From: a virus
Virus record (IMG/VR): IMGVR_UViG_3300042470_000391
Span: 1-47,301 of that record
Length of the DNA stretch: 47,301 nt
Reading direction: 5' to 3' (one strand)
The number at the start of each line of letters is the position of its first letter. The first letter of the stretch is position 1. Below are positions 17,217 to 25,801 of the stretch, in pieces. The translations under genes and the position numbers were made by a program. The notes beneath the pieces were generated by a model. It worked only from the letters and a program-made list of their open reading frames with translations. It had not been told where the DNA came from and searched no databases.

Positions 17217-17599
17217 GCTTCCACGACTTGATTGGGCTTAATCGGGCATGGGCCGCAGTACCTGGCGATGGAAGCGGCACTGTGGATTGCTGCCTGCTCG
17301 CTGCGGAAGTGCATAAACGTCTTGGCTACCACGACTACGCGCCAGACTTGGCTTGGGTGTTTGAGCAATACACCGACGATTCTCTGCCATCGTGGTTCAT
17401 GGCTCGATGGCTGCTAAAGAATGGCACTCGCCTAGAAGGACCGGAGCCTCATGCCGTGGTGCTCATGGAGGGGCAGAATGGAGGAGCGATGGGGACAGTA
17501 ATGGATGATGGGCGAATCTTGCACATTCACAAAAAGAATGGCGTGGTGATTGCTCCCATGCCTCCTGCCATTGGCCACTATTTTAGACTGCGCAAATGA
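17213..17599 (+). CDS. NlpC/P60-like tail-tip peptidase (lambda K-like)
   Basis: 128 residues. DGSGTVDCCLLAAEVHKRLGY places a Cys (C26/C27) at the start of a helix, and GRILHIHKKNGVVI supplies His 104, the Cys-His pair of NlpC/P60 hydrolases. In lambda-like tails this protein cleaves peptidoglycan stems or assists tip assembly. It is short for the family and lacks the extra N-terminal domain of lambda K. ATGA overlaps on both sides join it to the L-like and hub genes. Confidence 0.7.
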   Translation: MSFHDLIGLNRAWAAVPGDGSGTVDCCLLAAEVHKRLGYHDYAPDLAWVFEQYTDDSLPSWFMARWLLKNGTRLEGPEPHAVVLMEGQNGGAMGTVMDDGRILHIHKKNGVVIAPMPPAIGHYFRLRK

Positions 17600-20500
17600 A
17601 TCGTCCGCTGCTGCCATACGAACACCAACTGGTGGAAGCTCTTGGTATTACCAAGCAAGAGTATCTCGACTTCTTAATGGCAACAAGGGACTATGGAAAG
17701 TCGCCTGAGCAAGTTTTAGAAGAACCTCAGAATACAGCAGCAGTTGCAGCACTTGTTCTTACCATTGTTGGCATTGTCTTTCAAGTGGCGGCAGCGTTGC
17801 TTGCTCCGCGCCCAGAAGAACAAAATCAGAGACGCCCCAGAGAGCAGCGCTTTAGTCCACGCTTCGGCTTCAACTCATCTCAGGAGCTTGCGCAATACGG
17901 CCAGCCAGTCAACCTCGTCTACTGCTCCAAGGATAATGCTCGTGGTTCGGTGCGCGTCGCCACGTCGCTCGTATGGTCTGCCGTGGAGAGCTATGGCAGC
18001 AGTCAATTCATGCAACTGCTTCTGTTGGTAGGCGCAGCGAAAGTCAAAACGATTGACTTTGAAAGAGTGGCATTTGGCCAACTTCCCTTAGGCCAATTTA
18101 GTGGTGCCAACACTTGGCTCTATTACAACCAAAATGGCAATGTCAGCTACAACAATAAAGTGTTGGGTGATGGCAAAGATCCAACTAGGGACGGGGCCCC
18201 ATCGTCTTCTGACGTATGCCAATTGCGAGATGGTGACAAGCGCCTAGAGGGCTACAGCCAAGCCTTCACGCCTAGCAGTCTCACTTCCATTGGCGTTTAC
18301 GATCCCATTCCAGTGAACGTGGAGATTCAGGAACGTCGCACGTCAGGGCGGCCAGACTGGGCGGACTTGGGCATTCGCATTAAGGGAGGGAGCTGGCAGT
18401 CGGGCAGTGATGTGCGCTACAAAGAAGGCGATAAGCTCACGCTTATTTTTGAGAAAGCATTTAGGCGACAAGACAAGGTGGCTCAAGAAGCCGCTAAGAA
18501 CTTGCGCTATCAAATGGTGTCGTCACTTGACCAAGCTGCTGTCTACAAGCTTGGCAGCGCAAAGTTCAAGCTGGTTGGCGTGAGTGACGAGACCAACCTA
18601 GACAAGAATGAAGTGGAGGCCGTCTTTGAATGTGTGGAGCCTGGCCGCAGGCCACTCACGCCATACGACGAAACGAAAGCTAAAACGTGGGATGACAAGG
18701 ACAGAGAAGACCTAGAAACCGCTCAAGAGGTGCTCAAGGCAAAAGCTTCTGACGCGGAAACAACAGGCCCCAAGCTTTTGGACGAGGCCCCTCGCGCCGA
18801 TGCCATCCCCACGTTCCTCAGGAGGGTCACCAATAGCGACGACTATGACACCACCACGGAGCAATCCGGTGACGTTGAGTTTCGCTTTCTAGGCAAGCGT
18901 TATTCCTTCCAAGGCACGGAAACCATTAGATGGAGGGACGAGCTAGACGAAAGGCAGTCTTACATCGTCACTCGCGGAGGGTCGCTGGCGAATAGCAAGA
19001 AAGAGCTTGAGCGCTTTTTGTCGGACAAGCCTCGTCTGTCTGTTGCGAAGCTACGGAAGGAGCTTGATGATGACATGGAAAAAGTGCGTCAACTTAGAGA
19101 CGACGTGCTGGCAGGTGACTACGACAAGCAACTGCGTAAAGAGGCGAAGAACAATGCTGCGTTTCAAGCCGTCAAGAAAGACATTGACAGGCTTAAGGAA
19201 GAGTTGGAAAAGCGCATCTTAGAAGCGTACAAGCTCTCCCCAGAGACAGCCAAGATTAGCGGCACTCAAGTACTGACTGATGGAACAAAGCTAGAGGCAG
19301 ATGGTAAGCGAATTGCGGAGCTAGAAAAGCAGATTGAGCGCCGCAGGGAGATTAAGGACGACATCCTGAGCGACAGCATTGCTGAGCGACGTAAAGCCTA
19401 TTCGCAATTCCTGCGTAGGGCTACCAGCCCGTTTGTTGGTTTGGACGGCAATCGCTATGGCACTGGTGGCATTGTCGCTATCAAGAGGCGCGTTGCCGAC
19501 TTGAAGGGAGAGTTCACCACTGATGCCATTGGCACAGAAGCCGTCAAAGGCTATATGGACTCCCTAATTAAAGAGAAAGAAGAAGCGATCAACTTTCTCG
19601 ACTACGCCCTTAAAAACTGGGAAGACTTGCAAGGGGCTGCCGATGATAACTTCTATACCAAATGCCTCGTCAAGGCAGACTCTGCTGCCTATCAAACTGT
19701 CACTGCTTGTGACTACGTTAAGTTTTCACTGCGCTGCAAACTGTTTCGGCGCATCCAAGGGAGACAGAAGAAGTATGGGGAGAAAGACGCTCCTGATGGC
19801 TACAAGATGAGTGACAATGGCGTTCAAGGGCGCATGGCATTTTTCACTGTTAGCTACAGAAAGACTGGCGACCGCAACTACATTTCTATTCCTATCGTCT
19901 TTGCCGTTCGACGCGCAGCGGATCAAGACAACTTCATCGGGCTGGATTTCAAGGCGCCGTCTACCGCGAAGTGGGAGTTCAAGATGGAGCCCATTGGTGA
20001 TATTGGCGCGGAGACTCGGGATAGTGGCCAAGGGCAGTTTGCTTTCGTTGAAAACAGCGGTAAGCGCTCTAGCTACGGACTAGGCAATGGAGGAAGAATT
20101 AAGTGGACTGGCACTCTAATCAGCGCTGGTCTGCTCAACAAGAACGCCCTGGAAGAGCGAGGCCCTATCTATACCAATGAATGGGATTTGTTCTCTGTGC
20201 GGTCTGATACCAGCACTCAATTCAGTTTTGAGGGCGGGCCTGAGTTCAAGATTACTGCCGTCACCGAGCAGCAAATAGGCGGCACAATCGGCAAGTATGA
20301 GGCCATGAGCATGGCTGCGCTTGGCGTGTATTCAGGCAAGGGCGTGCAGGATTTACGTTCCATTACTGCCTATGTGACAGAAGGTAAGGAGAGTTGGGTG
20401 GTCGATGAAAAAGATGGCACACGCAGCAGAAACGCCAACTCCACAAGTTACGCGCCTGACATTTTCGCTGACACTGTTCTTGACCTGGACAATGGGATTG

Positions 20501-21492
20501 GCAAGTATGCCAAGCCAGAAGGTATTGACTGGGAAAGCCTGGCGCTTGCAAAGCGGTTTTGCAAGAACAATGGTTTAGGCGTCCGCTTGTTCATGGACGG
20601 CGTGATTGCCGACTTGTCATCGTGGCGGCAGTTCTGGGCGGAAGTGGCTCCTTACAGCCTGCTGGAGCTTGCAAGGATTGGCGGCAAGGAAACCCTCATC
20701 CCTGCAGTGCCAACCAACAGAAGGGGAGAGGCGAATCGTGAGGTGACAATTTCTGCCATGTTCACGGCAGGCAACATCCTTGAGGGCAGCTACAAGGAAG
20801 AGTTTGTGGACTATGGCGACAGTTCACAAGACCTCATTGCCACTGTCATCTATCGAGACACGGAAGTACAAGACGTGTTTCCACGCAATGCAAGTGTGCA
20901 AGTGAGCCTAAATGACGTACAGGAGGGCACTGCCATCAGGCAGACGTTTGACTTATCGCAATTTGTCACACAGCGGGAACAGGCCGTCTTGTTCGGTAAG
21001 TTGTTGTGTAACCAGCGGCGATGGATGAGACGGGGGGTTGAGTTCAAGACATTCCCCACTGACTCTCCCGTGTCGCCTGGAAGCTACATCTACGTGGACA
21101 TTGGGCTCAACACTTGGGACCGCATCTCCTCCGGCATGATCATGCAAGGCGGGGAACTCAACATTCCACTGCGTTCCTCCATCGTTAGTGGCAACTACGA
21201 CATGCTTGTGTATCAAGCAGGAAAAAAAGTCGAGAGTTTGTCTGGCGTGGCCGTCGTGAATAATGCCACAACCGGAGTCATTAGCGCAGCTTCCCTTGCA
21301 AGCAGAGAGGGTGCGATGTTTGTGCTTGGCGTGAAGAACAACAGAAAGCGCGTGTTCAGAGTGACAGAGGTGGCAATGGACGAGGAAGGAGAGGTGACTA
21401 TCAAGGCCATGGAACACCCATGTCAAGATTCCGCCGGAAAGCTCTTGAGTAGGGTTGCAAACTTCTCCGACAGCCTATTCAAGGTGCTATAG
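17596..21492 (+). CDS. Tail-tip/central hub protein (lambda I-J-like) with coiled-coil insertion
   Basis: 1298 residues. The N-terminal 100 residues include a membrane-like segment (AAVAALVLTIVGIVFQVAAALLA) and then GQPVNLVYCSKDNARGSV, resembling lambda gpI fused ahead of gpJ. The C-terminal half has hub features (WESLALAKRFCKNNGLGVRLF, then SLLELARIGGKETLIPAVP). Between residues about 480 and 615 lies a long charged coiled coil (KLRKELDDDMEKVRQLRDDV and ELEKQIERRREIKDDIL) not usual in J proteins. It should cap the tail tube and carry or form part of the receptor-contact apparatus. Confidence 0.8.
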   Translation: MNRPLLPYEHQLVEALGITKQEYLDFLMATRDYGKSPEQVLEEPQNTAAVAALVLTIVGIVFQVAAALLAPRPEEQNQRRPREQRFSPRFGFNSSQELAQYGQPVNLVYCSKDNARGSVRVATSLVWSAVESYGSSQFMQLLLLVGAAKVKTIDFERVAFGQLPLGQFSGANTWLYYNQNGNVSYNNKVLGDGKDPTRDGAPSSSDVCQLRDGDKRLEGYSQAFTPSSLTSIGVYDPIPVNVEIQERRTSGRPDWADLGIRIKGGSWQSGSDVRYKEGDKLTLIFEKAFRRQDKVAQEAAKNLRYQMVSSLDQAAVYKLGSAKFKLVGVSDETNLDKNEVEAVFECVEPGRRPLTPYDETKAKTWDDKDREDLETAQEVLKAKASDAETTGPKLLDEAPRADAIPTFLRRVTNSDDYDTTTEQSGDVEFRFLGKRYSFQGTETIRWRDELDERQSYIVTRGGSLANSKKELERFLSDKPRLSVAKLRKELDDDMEKVRQLRDDVLAGDYDKQLRKEAKNNAAFQAVKKDIDRLKEELEKRILEAYKLSPETAKISGTQVLTDGTKLEADGKRIAELEKQIERRREIKDDILSDSIAERRKAYSQFLRRATSPFVGLDGNRYGTGGIVAIKRRVADLKGEFTTDAIGTEAVKGYMDSLIKEKEEAINFLDYALKNWEDLQGAADDNFYTKCLVKADSAAYQTVTACDYVKFSLRCKLFRRIQGRQKKYGEKDAPDGYKMSDNGVQGRMAFFTVSYRKTGDRNYISIPIVFAVRRAADQDNFIGLDFKAPSTAKWEFKMEPIGDIGAETRDSGQGQFAFVENSGKRSSYGLGNGGRIKWTGTLISAGLLNKNALEERGPIYTNEWDLFSVRSDTSTQFSFEGGPEFKITAVTEQQIGGTIGKYEAMSMAALGVYSGKGVQDLRSITAYVTEGKESWVVDEKDGTRSRNANSTSYAPDIFADTVLDLDNGIGKYAKPEGIDWESLALAKRFCKNNGLGVRLFMDGVIADLSSWRQFWAEVAPYSLLELARIGGKETLIPAVPTNRRGEANREVTISAMFTAGNILEGSYKEEFVDYGDSSQDLIATVIYRDTEVQDVFPRNASVQVSLNDVQEGTAIRQTFDLSQFVTQREQAVLFGKLLCNQRRWMRRGVEFKTFPTDSPVSPGSYIYVDIGLNTWDRISSGMIMQGGELNIPLRSSIVSGNYDMLVYQAGKKVESLSGVAVVNNATTGVISAASLASREGAMFVLGVKNNRKRVFRVTEVAMDEEGEVTIKAMEHPCQDSAGKLLSRVANFSDSLFKVL

Positions 21493-21513
21493 GGCATTGG
21501 TGGTACTTAGTGG

Positions 21514-21518
21514 CTAAG
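21514..21518 (+). promoter_or_regulatory. CTAAG element upstream of tube-like gene
   Basis: CTAAGCTGATAG begins 27 nt before the ATG at 21541, in a 48-nt non-coding gap after the hub gene. It is one of four similar elements at near-constant distance from a start codon. Confidence 0.35.
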
Positions 21519-21540
21519 CTGATAGAAAACAATAGGTGAT

Positions 21541-21972
21541 ATGGGCTTCTATACTGGCCGCACCGGATCACTGGTTTTTGACGGCAAGCCGGTAGCGAAA
21601 ATCCGTGACTGGTCGCTTGAGACCACGGTAGAGCTGCTCTCCACTAATGACATTAGCAGTGTTGCCAATACATTCACCCCTGGTGTGAAAGGTGCTACTG
21701 GCAGTGCAACGCTTCTTTACTATCGCCTGGAGAGTGGAGAAGGTGCAGTTTATACGGAGTTCACAAGGTTGTTGGGTAACATAATGCGGAGCGGGGCGAT
21801 CACTGATAATCAAAAAGTGAGACTCATTCTGAACGTGGGCAATCAAGCGCCAGACGATATTCGCTTGGACGCTTTCATTACTTCCGCGCAAGTCGGCTCT
21901 AGCACTGGAGAACTGAGCACGGTCTCCATTCAGTTCACGATGGACGGCGACTTCCTTGACGTGATTGAATAA
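21541..21972 (+). CDS. Tail-tube-like protein
   Basis: 143 residues, nearly all beta strand. The stretch TTVELLSTNDISSVANTFTPG followed by KGATGSATLLYYR and a C-terminal SIQFTMDGDFLDVIE is the typical pattern of phage tail-tube proteins (about 140 residues). Its place after the hub gene rather than before the tape measure is unusual. It may be the true tube, a tip ring, or a fibre-attachment copy. The next gene contains a second domain of the same pattern. Confidence 0.6.
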   Translation: MGFYTGRTGSLVFDGKPVAKIRDWSLETTVELLSTNDISSVANTFTPGVKGATGSATLLYYRLESGEGAVYTEFTRLLGNIMRSGAITDNQKVRLILNVGNQAPDDIRLDAFITSAQVGSSTGELSTVSIQFTMDGDFLDVIE

Positions 21973-21980
21973 GAAACAGC

Positions 21981-22856
21981 ATGACAGTATTCGTTGGGCA
22001 CAAAGGGAACATCCGACTTCGGCGTGGATTAAAGCTGAGCTATGGGCGACTGAGTGAGCAGATAGTACCAGACGACGTAAACCTGTCACTCAACCGACTT
22101 AGCTTTGACAATGCTATTGACAACCTGCTAACGGGCGACCGGCTAGAGATGCTCACTAGCGATCCGCGAAAGCTCGTTTGCTTTCCTCCATCGACCTGGC
22201 TTGACAACCGGTTAAACGATGAAGTGAGCCTCTACATCAATGTGAATGCAGCGGGCGGCTTGCGATTCTTCCGCAGCTTTGAGGATGCTGTAAACAACGT
22301 AAGGGCGAGAGAAGTGCCTCTGCAGGCTTTTACTGGCGCTCCTCTTGACATTGAGATACAAGTGAAGGACACGGCCTATAACGTGCTTGGCAATGTCACT
22401 AGCTATACGTTCAACACCGACCGTGAGGCCATTGACACAACCAGCCTTGCGGACAAGTTTCGCAGCCAGTACACGGCTGGCTTAATCAGCGGCAATGGCA
22501 CCATTGATTGCTTGTTTGACTACAAGACCAGCGGAGCAAAGGAAATGCCCTTGCTCATGCTTCAACTCATTCAGCGACTAGACATTGGCAGCGAGTTTGA
22601 CCTTGCGCTTTACTTAACTGACGGCACATCCACCCCTGGCGCAAGTAGCGTCTTCTACGAAGTGGGGGCGATGGTGACAAGGGCAGGAATTACAGTGGAG
22701 GATAGCTCCATTGTCTCTTGCACTATTGACTTCGTAAGCACTGGCGAAATCAAGCTTCTTGTTGGCCAGCCTTCGGGCTACATCCTGAAAGAAGATGCTG
22801 GCTTGATTGGCCTTGAACAGTCGCTAGACTTCCTCTTGCAAGAAGTGGAAGATTAG
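21981..22856 (+). CDS. Tail-tube-fold related structural protein
   Basis: 291 residues. Residues about 145-175 (TDREAIDTTSLADKFRSQYTAG, then GNGTIDCLFDY) have the same strand pattern as the tube-like protein just upstream, and the end (VSCTIDFVSTGEIKLLVG) also corresponds. The first 120 residues are additional. It probably arose by duplication of a tube fold and may form a collar or tip layer that holds fibres. It lies between the tube-like gene and the first fibre gene. Confidence 0.5.
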   Translation: MTVFVGHKGNIRLRRGLKLSYGRLSEQIVPDDVNLSLNRLSFDNAIDNLLTGDRLEMLTSDPRKLVCFPPSTWLDNRLNDEVSLYINVNAAGGLRFFRSFEDAVNNVRAREVPLQAFTGAPLDIEIQVKDTAYNVLGNVTSYTFNTDREAIDTTSLADKFRSQYTAGLISGNGTIDCLFDYKTSGAKEMPLLMLQLIQRLDIGSEFDLALYLTDGTSTPGASSVFYEVGAMVTRAGITVEDSSIVSCTIDFVSTGEIKLLVGQPSGYILKEDAGLIGLEQSLDFLLQEVED

Positions 22857-22857
22857 A

Positions 22858-22862
22858 CTAAG
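22858..22862 (+). promoter_or_regulatory. CTAAG element upstream of fibre gene
   Basis: CTAAGCATAAC starts 29 nt before the TTG start of the S74 fibre gene, with GAGAGG (22873-22878) lying between it and the start as ribosome-binding site. Confidence 0.35.
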
Positions 22863-22886
22863 CATAACTGTTGAGAGGATACCACC

Positions 22887-25601
22887 TTGGCTGACCAAAG
22901 AATCTCACAACTGCCAGCGCTGCCATTAGCAGCAATAGCATCTGGAGACTTATTGGCGGTTGTTGATGTTTCGGCGTCACAAACCAAGAAGACCACTGTT
23001 AGCGAGCTGGTTGCTGCTGGCGTGGCATTGGTCCCTAGCGGCACTCTCAACCTTGGCCTGTTCAACCAGAACAGCACTACCAAGCTCGGCACTGCCTCCA
23101 TTGCCGATGATGCCATTACGGCAGCAAAGCTGGCAAACGACAGTTCCATTGCCGTGCAGACCACGGCGCCTAGCGGGGATAACTTTGAAGGGAGAGGCTT
23201 TTTCAATAGCTCCACTGGCAACCTGCAAGTTTTCAATGGGACGAGCTACCAGCAAGTAGTGCTTGGCGCTTCAGGGATTAGCGATGGGTCGATCAGTGCG
23301 GCGAAGATTGCAAGTGGCACGATCACCACGGCTCAAATTGTTTCTTCTGGCTTGAACACTGCTGCCTATGCCGATGGCAGTGTGTCTGCCGCGAAGATTG
23401 CAAGCGGCACGATCACGACTGCGCAAATTGCAAGCGGCACGATCCTTGCAGGCAACATCGCCGTTGGCACGATCACTGGCAACCGTCTAGCCGCCAACAC
23501 TGTCAACTACGACCGCATCCAAGCAGTGTCCTCTGGAGACCGACTGCTGGGGCGTAGCTCGGCCACTAGCGGCACCATTGAAGAGATTGTCTGCACGGCT
23601 GCCGGAAGGGCCTTGCTGGACGATGCAGACGCCACTACGCAGCGTGCAACGCTGGGCTTGGGCACGCTTGCTACTGCCAATGGCACTTGGACGAATGGCA
23701 GCAGCTTTGCAGGCACCAGCACTGGTACCAACACGGGCGATCAGACAATCACGCTGACGGGCGACGTGACTGGCACTGGTAGCGGCACGTTTGCTGCCAC
23801 CATTGCAAGTGGAGTGGTCAGTTCTGGGAAGATTACCGATGGAGCAGTCATTGCAGCCAAGCTAGGAGACAATGCCGTAACGGCTGACAAGCTCAACGAC
23901 AATTCTGCAACGGTCGTGGGCACTGCAGCCCCTGTCGCCAGTGGTGCATTTATTGGCCAGCAGCATGTCAATACCAACACGGGCTTTGAATATACGTGGA
24001 CTGGATCAGCTTGGCAGCGGCTAAGCGGAGTGGCAACCTTGGCTTTTTCTGGCAGCACTCCCCTTACTTTCTCTCCATCGTATCCCGACAATTTCAGTGC
24101 CACGATCACTGTCAGCAGTAGCGCTCAGTCTGCCAACACTGTCTGGGCGGGACCAACAAGCGGCAGTGGCGTAGCCCCCACCTTCCGGGCACTGGTGGCT
24201 GGCGATCTGCCCCTGGCGACCAGTGGCACTGTTGGAGCGACGAGGCCAGGTACTGGCTTGAGCGTGACCAGTGGCGTTCTTAATCATGCCAATAGCGTGT
24301 CCGGTGCCACGATCAATGGTTTCACTTTTGACAGCCAAGGCCATATTTCTGCCGCCACTGGACTGACTTCTCTTGACATTCCGGCTTTAGATGCCTCTAA
24401 GGTCGAAACCGGGGAGTTCCCGACAGAGCGCTTTGCCGATAATTCCGTCAATGGCGCAAAGCTGGCAGACTACTCAACTGCTCAAATTGCCAATACTTCT
24501 CCGCAGGCCGAATATACTGGCCAGCTTTTCTTCAACCCATTGGAGCGCAGCTTCTTTATGTGGGATGGCAATGTCTGGCAGCCCATCGGCATTAGCGTTG
24601 GAGGCATTATTTTCGCTGGCACTTACAACGCCGCCAATAATACAGTTGCGACTATTACGGATCAAGGTGATGCCATTGGCTTGGTCGTGGGAAGTGGTCT
24701 ACCTGCTGCTGCGGACGAGAATAATGGCTTCTATGTCGTGGTATCAAGTGGTGGCACCGGCACGTCTCCTGCACCTGGCGTTGTGCTCGCGCCTCCTGAT
24801 TTGATCCTAAGCAACGGAAGCTCTTGGACTGAAATTGATTTAAGTACAAATGCCGTCGGACAAACCGCTTCCGCTGTTGCGTTTGTTCCCAGTGGAACAA
24901 TAACTGCAACCAACACGCAAGATGCAGTGGTGCAAGTATTGAATCAGTCAAACAACACAAACAGTCGTTTTTATGGCGTAGGTGCTGATACTGCAGCACT
25001 GCCATCGTTTGTTTGGCAAAACGATACAGACACTGGCATGTTTAGGGCTGCTGCCAATACGCCTGCGATGGCGGCAAGCGGAGTGGAAATGTTCCGCCTC
25101 GACTTTGGTAATTCCCAGTCGGCGGGCGGGCGACGAATGCTGTTTGCTGCCACTACAGAAATTTCAACAAGCAATGGCGCCCTCTATTTGAACGCGGCTT
25201 CCAACACGTTCCTGCTTACGACGATCACTGACACAACAGCATCTGCGGCCAATGCCTTTCTTACTTCAGGCGGTCGCATCCAGCGCTCCACTTCCTCCAT
25301 TCGTTACAAGACAGACGTAGAAACCGCCAACCTAGAACAGAGCAAGGAAATCGTCTACGGGACGAGGCCCGTGTGGTATCGCTCTATTTGCGAGGGCGAT
25401 CCAAAAGAAAATAGTTACTGGGGCTTTATTGCCGAGGAAGTGGCAGAGATTGATCCACGTCTTGTCCACTACAACGCAGAAGGAGCGCCTGACGGCGTGC
25501 AATACGACCGTTACGTTGTCCACCTTGTCAACGTAGTGCAAGAGCAGCGTGCGCAAATTGAAGCCCTTGAAGCTCGCCTTTCCGCCCTGGAGCAGCAGTA
25601 G
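22887..25601 (+). CDS. Tail fibre with S74 intramolecular chaperone
   Basis: 904 residues from a TTG start backed by GAGAGG 8 nt upstream. The N-terminus (DQRISQLPALPLAAIASGDLL) is the short anchoring motif common to phage fibres. The shaft is low-complexity Gly/Ser/Thr/Ala with repeats of SAAKIASGTITTAQI. From about residue 800 a peptidase S74 domain follows: SIRYKTD with the self-cleaving Ser, WGFIAEEVAEIDPRLV, and a terminal coiled coil rich in Leu. Such domains trimerise the fibre and then cut themselves off. It is probably the main side fibre and a receptor-binding candidate. Confidence 0.85.
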   Translation: MADQRISQLPALPLAAIASGDLLAVVDVSASQTKKTTVSELVAAGVALVPSGTLNLGLFNQNSTTKLGTASIADDAITAAKLANDSSIAVQTTAPSGDNFEGRGFFNSSTGNLQVFNGTSYQQVVLGASGISDGSISAAKIASGTITTAQIVSSGLNTAAYADGSVSAAKIASGTITTAQIASGTILAGNIAVGTITGNRLAANTVNYDRIQAVSSGDRLLGRSSATSGTIEEIVCTAAGRALLDDADATTQRATLGLGTLATANGTWTNGSSFAGTSTGTNTGDQTITLTGDVTGTGSGTFAATIASGVVSSGKITDGAVIAAKLGDNAVTADKLNDNSATVVGTAAPVASGAFIGQQHVNTNTGFEYTWTGSAWQRLSGVATLAFSGSTPLTFSPSYPDNFSATITVSSSAQSANTVWAGPTSGSGVAPTFRALVAGDLPLATSGTVGATRPGTGLSVTSGVLNHANSVSGATINGFTFDSQGHISAATGLTSLDIPALDASKVETGEFPTERFADNSVNGAKLADYSTAQIANTSPQAEYTGQLFFNPLERSFFMWDGNVWQPIGISVGGIIFAGTYNAANNTVATITDQGDAIGLVVGSGLPAAADENNGFYVVVSSGGTGTSPAPGVVLAPPDLILSNGSSWTEIDLSTNAVGQTASAVAFVPSGTITATNTQDAVVQVLNQSNNTNSRFYGVGADTAALPSFVWQNDTDTGMFRAAANTPAMAASGVEMFRLDFGNSQSAGGRRMLFAATTEISTSNGALYLNAASNTFLLTTITDTTASAANAFLTSGGRIQRSTSSIRYKTDVETANLEQSKEIVYGTRPVWYRSICEGDPKENSYWGFIAEEVAEIDPRLVHYNAEGAPDGVQYDRYVVHLVNVVQEQRAQIEALEARLSALEQQ
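23298..23445 (+). repeat. Direct repeats in fibre shaft
   Basis: A 43-bp unit at 23298-23340 recurs at 23388-23430 with few changes, and its first part begins again right after (GCAAGCGGCACGATC at about 23429-23444). The units encode AAKIASGTITTAQI. Such shaft repeats can expand or contract by recombination. Confidence 0.7.
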
Positions 25602-25624
25602 ACTGTCGCTTTCTTCCTTTTCCC

Positions 25625-25765
25625 ATGGCAGTCAAGGCTAAAACTGGCATCAGTGGGCAGCGCAATCAGCGCCCAGTGTCCCGCCCTAAAAAGACGCGAC
25701 AGGGCAATGGCGCCCACAGTAAACCGAGTCACGGCAGGAAATTGAGCCGAGGACAAGGCAGCTAA
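25625..25765 (+). CDS. Small basic protein (46 aa), possibly virion-associated
   Basis: 46 residues, with Lys, Arg, Gly, Ser and Gln making up most of it (for example RPVSRPKKTRQGNGAHSK, then RKLSRGQGS). It is strongly positively charged and has no hydrophobic core. The pattern is familiar to me from very short basic proteins near structural genes of cyanophages, but I cannot name it. The ATG is preceded by a pyrimidine-rich tract with no ribosome-binding site. It lies between two receptor-binding genes and is followed by a perfect hairpin. Confidence 0.55.
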   Translation: MAVKAKTGISGQRNQRPVSRPKKTRQGNGAHSKPSHGRKLSRGQGS

Positions 25766-25772
25766 TCATCCC

Positions 25773-25789
25773 GCCCGCACTGTGCGGGC
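25773..25789. other. Perfect hairpin between fibre genes
   Basis: GCCCGCA, loop CTG and TGCGGGC form a 7-bp perfect stem 12 nt before the spike gene. There is no T-tract, so it is more likely an mRNA 3'-end or processing structure than a terminator. Confidence 0.5.
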
Positions 25790-25801
25790 CTAGTCACCAC
25801 C

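Noticed and set aside
23741-24344. Antisense frames in the fibre shaft
   Set aside because: They arise from the repetitive, low-complexity shaft sequence.
22887-25601. Possible CRISPR-like array in fibre repeats
   Set aside because: Units are in-frame coding repeats of unequal spacing with no spacer-like unique segments.
25773-25789. Terminator before the spike gene
   Set aside because: The stem is perfect but no T-tract follows; listed only as a hairpin.
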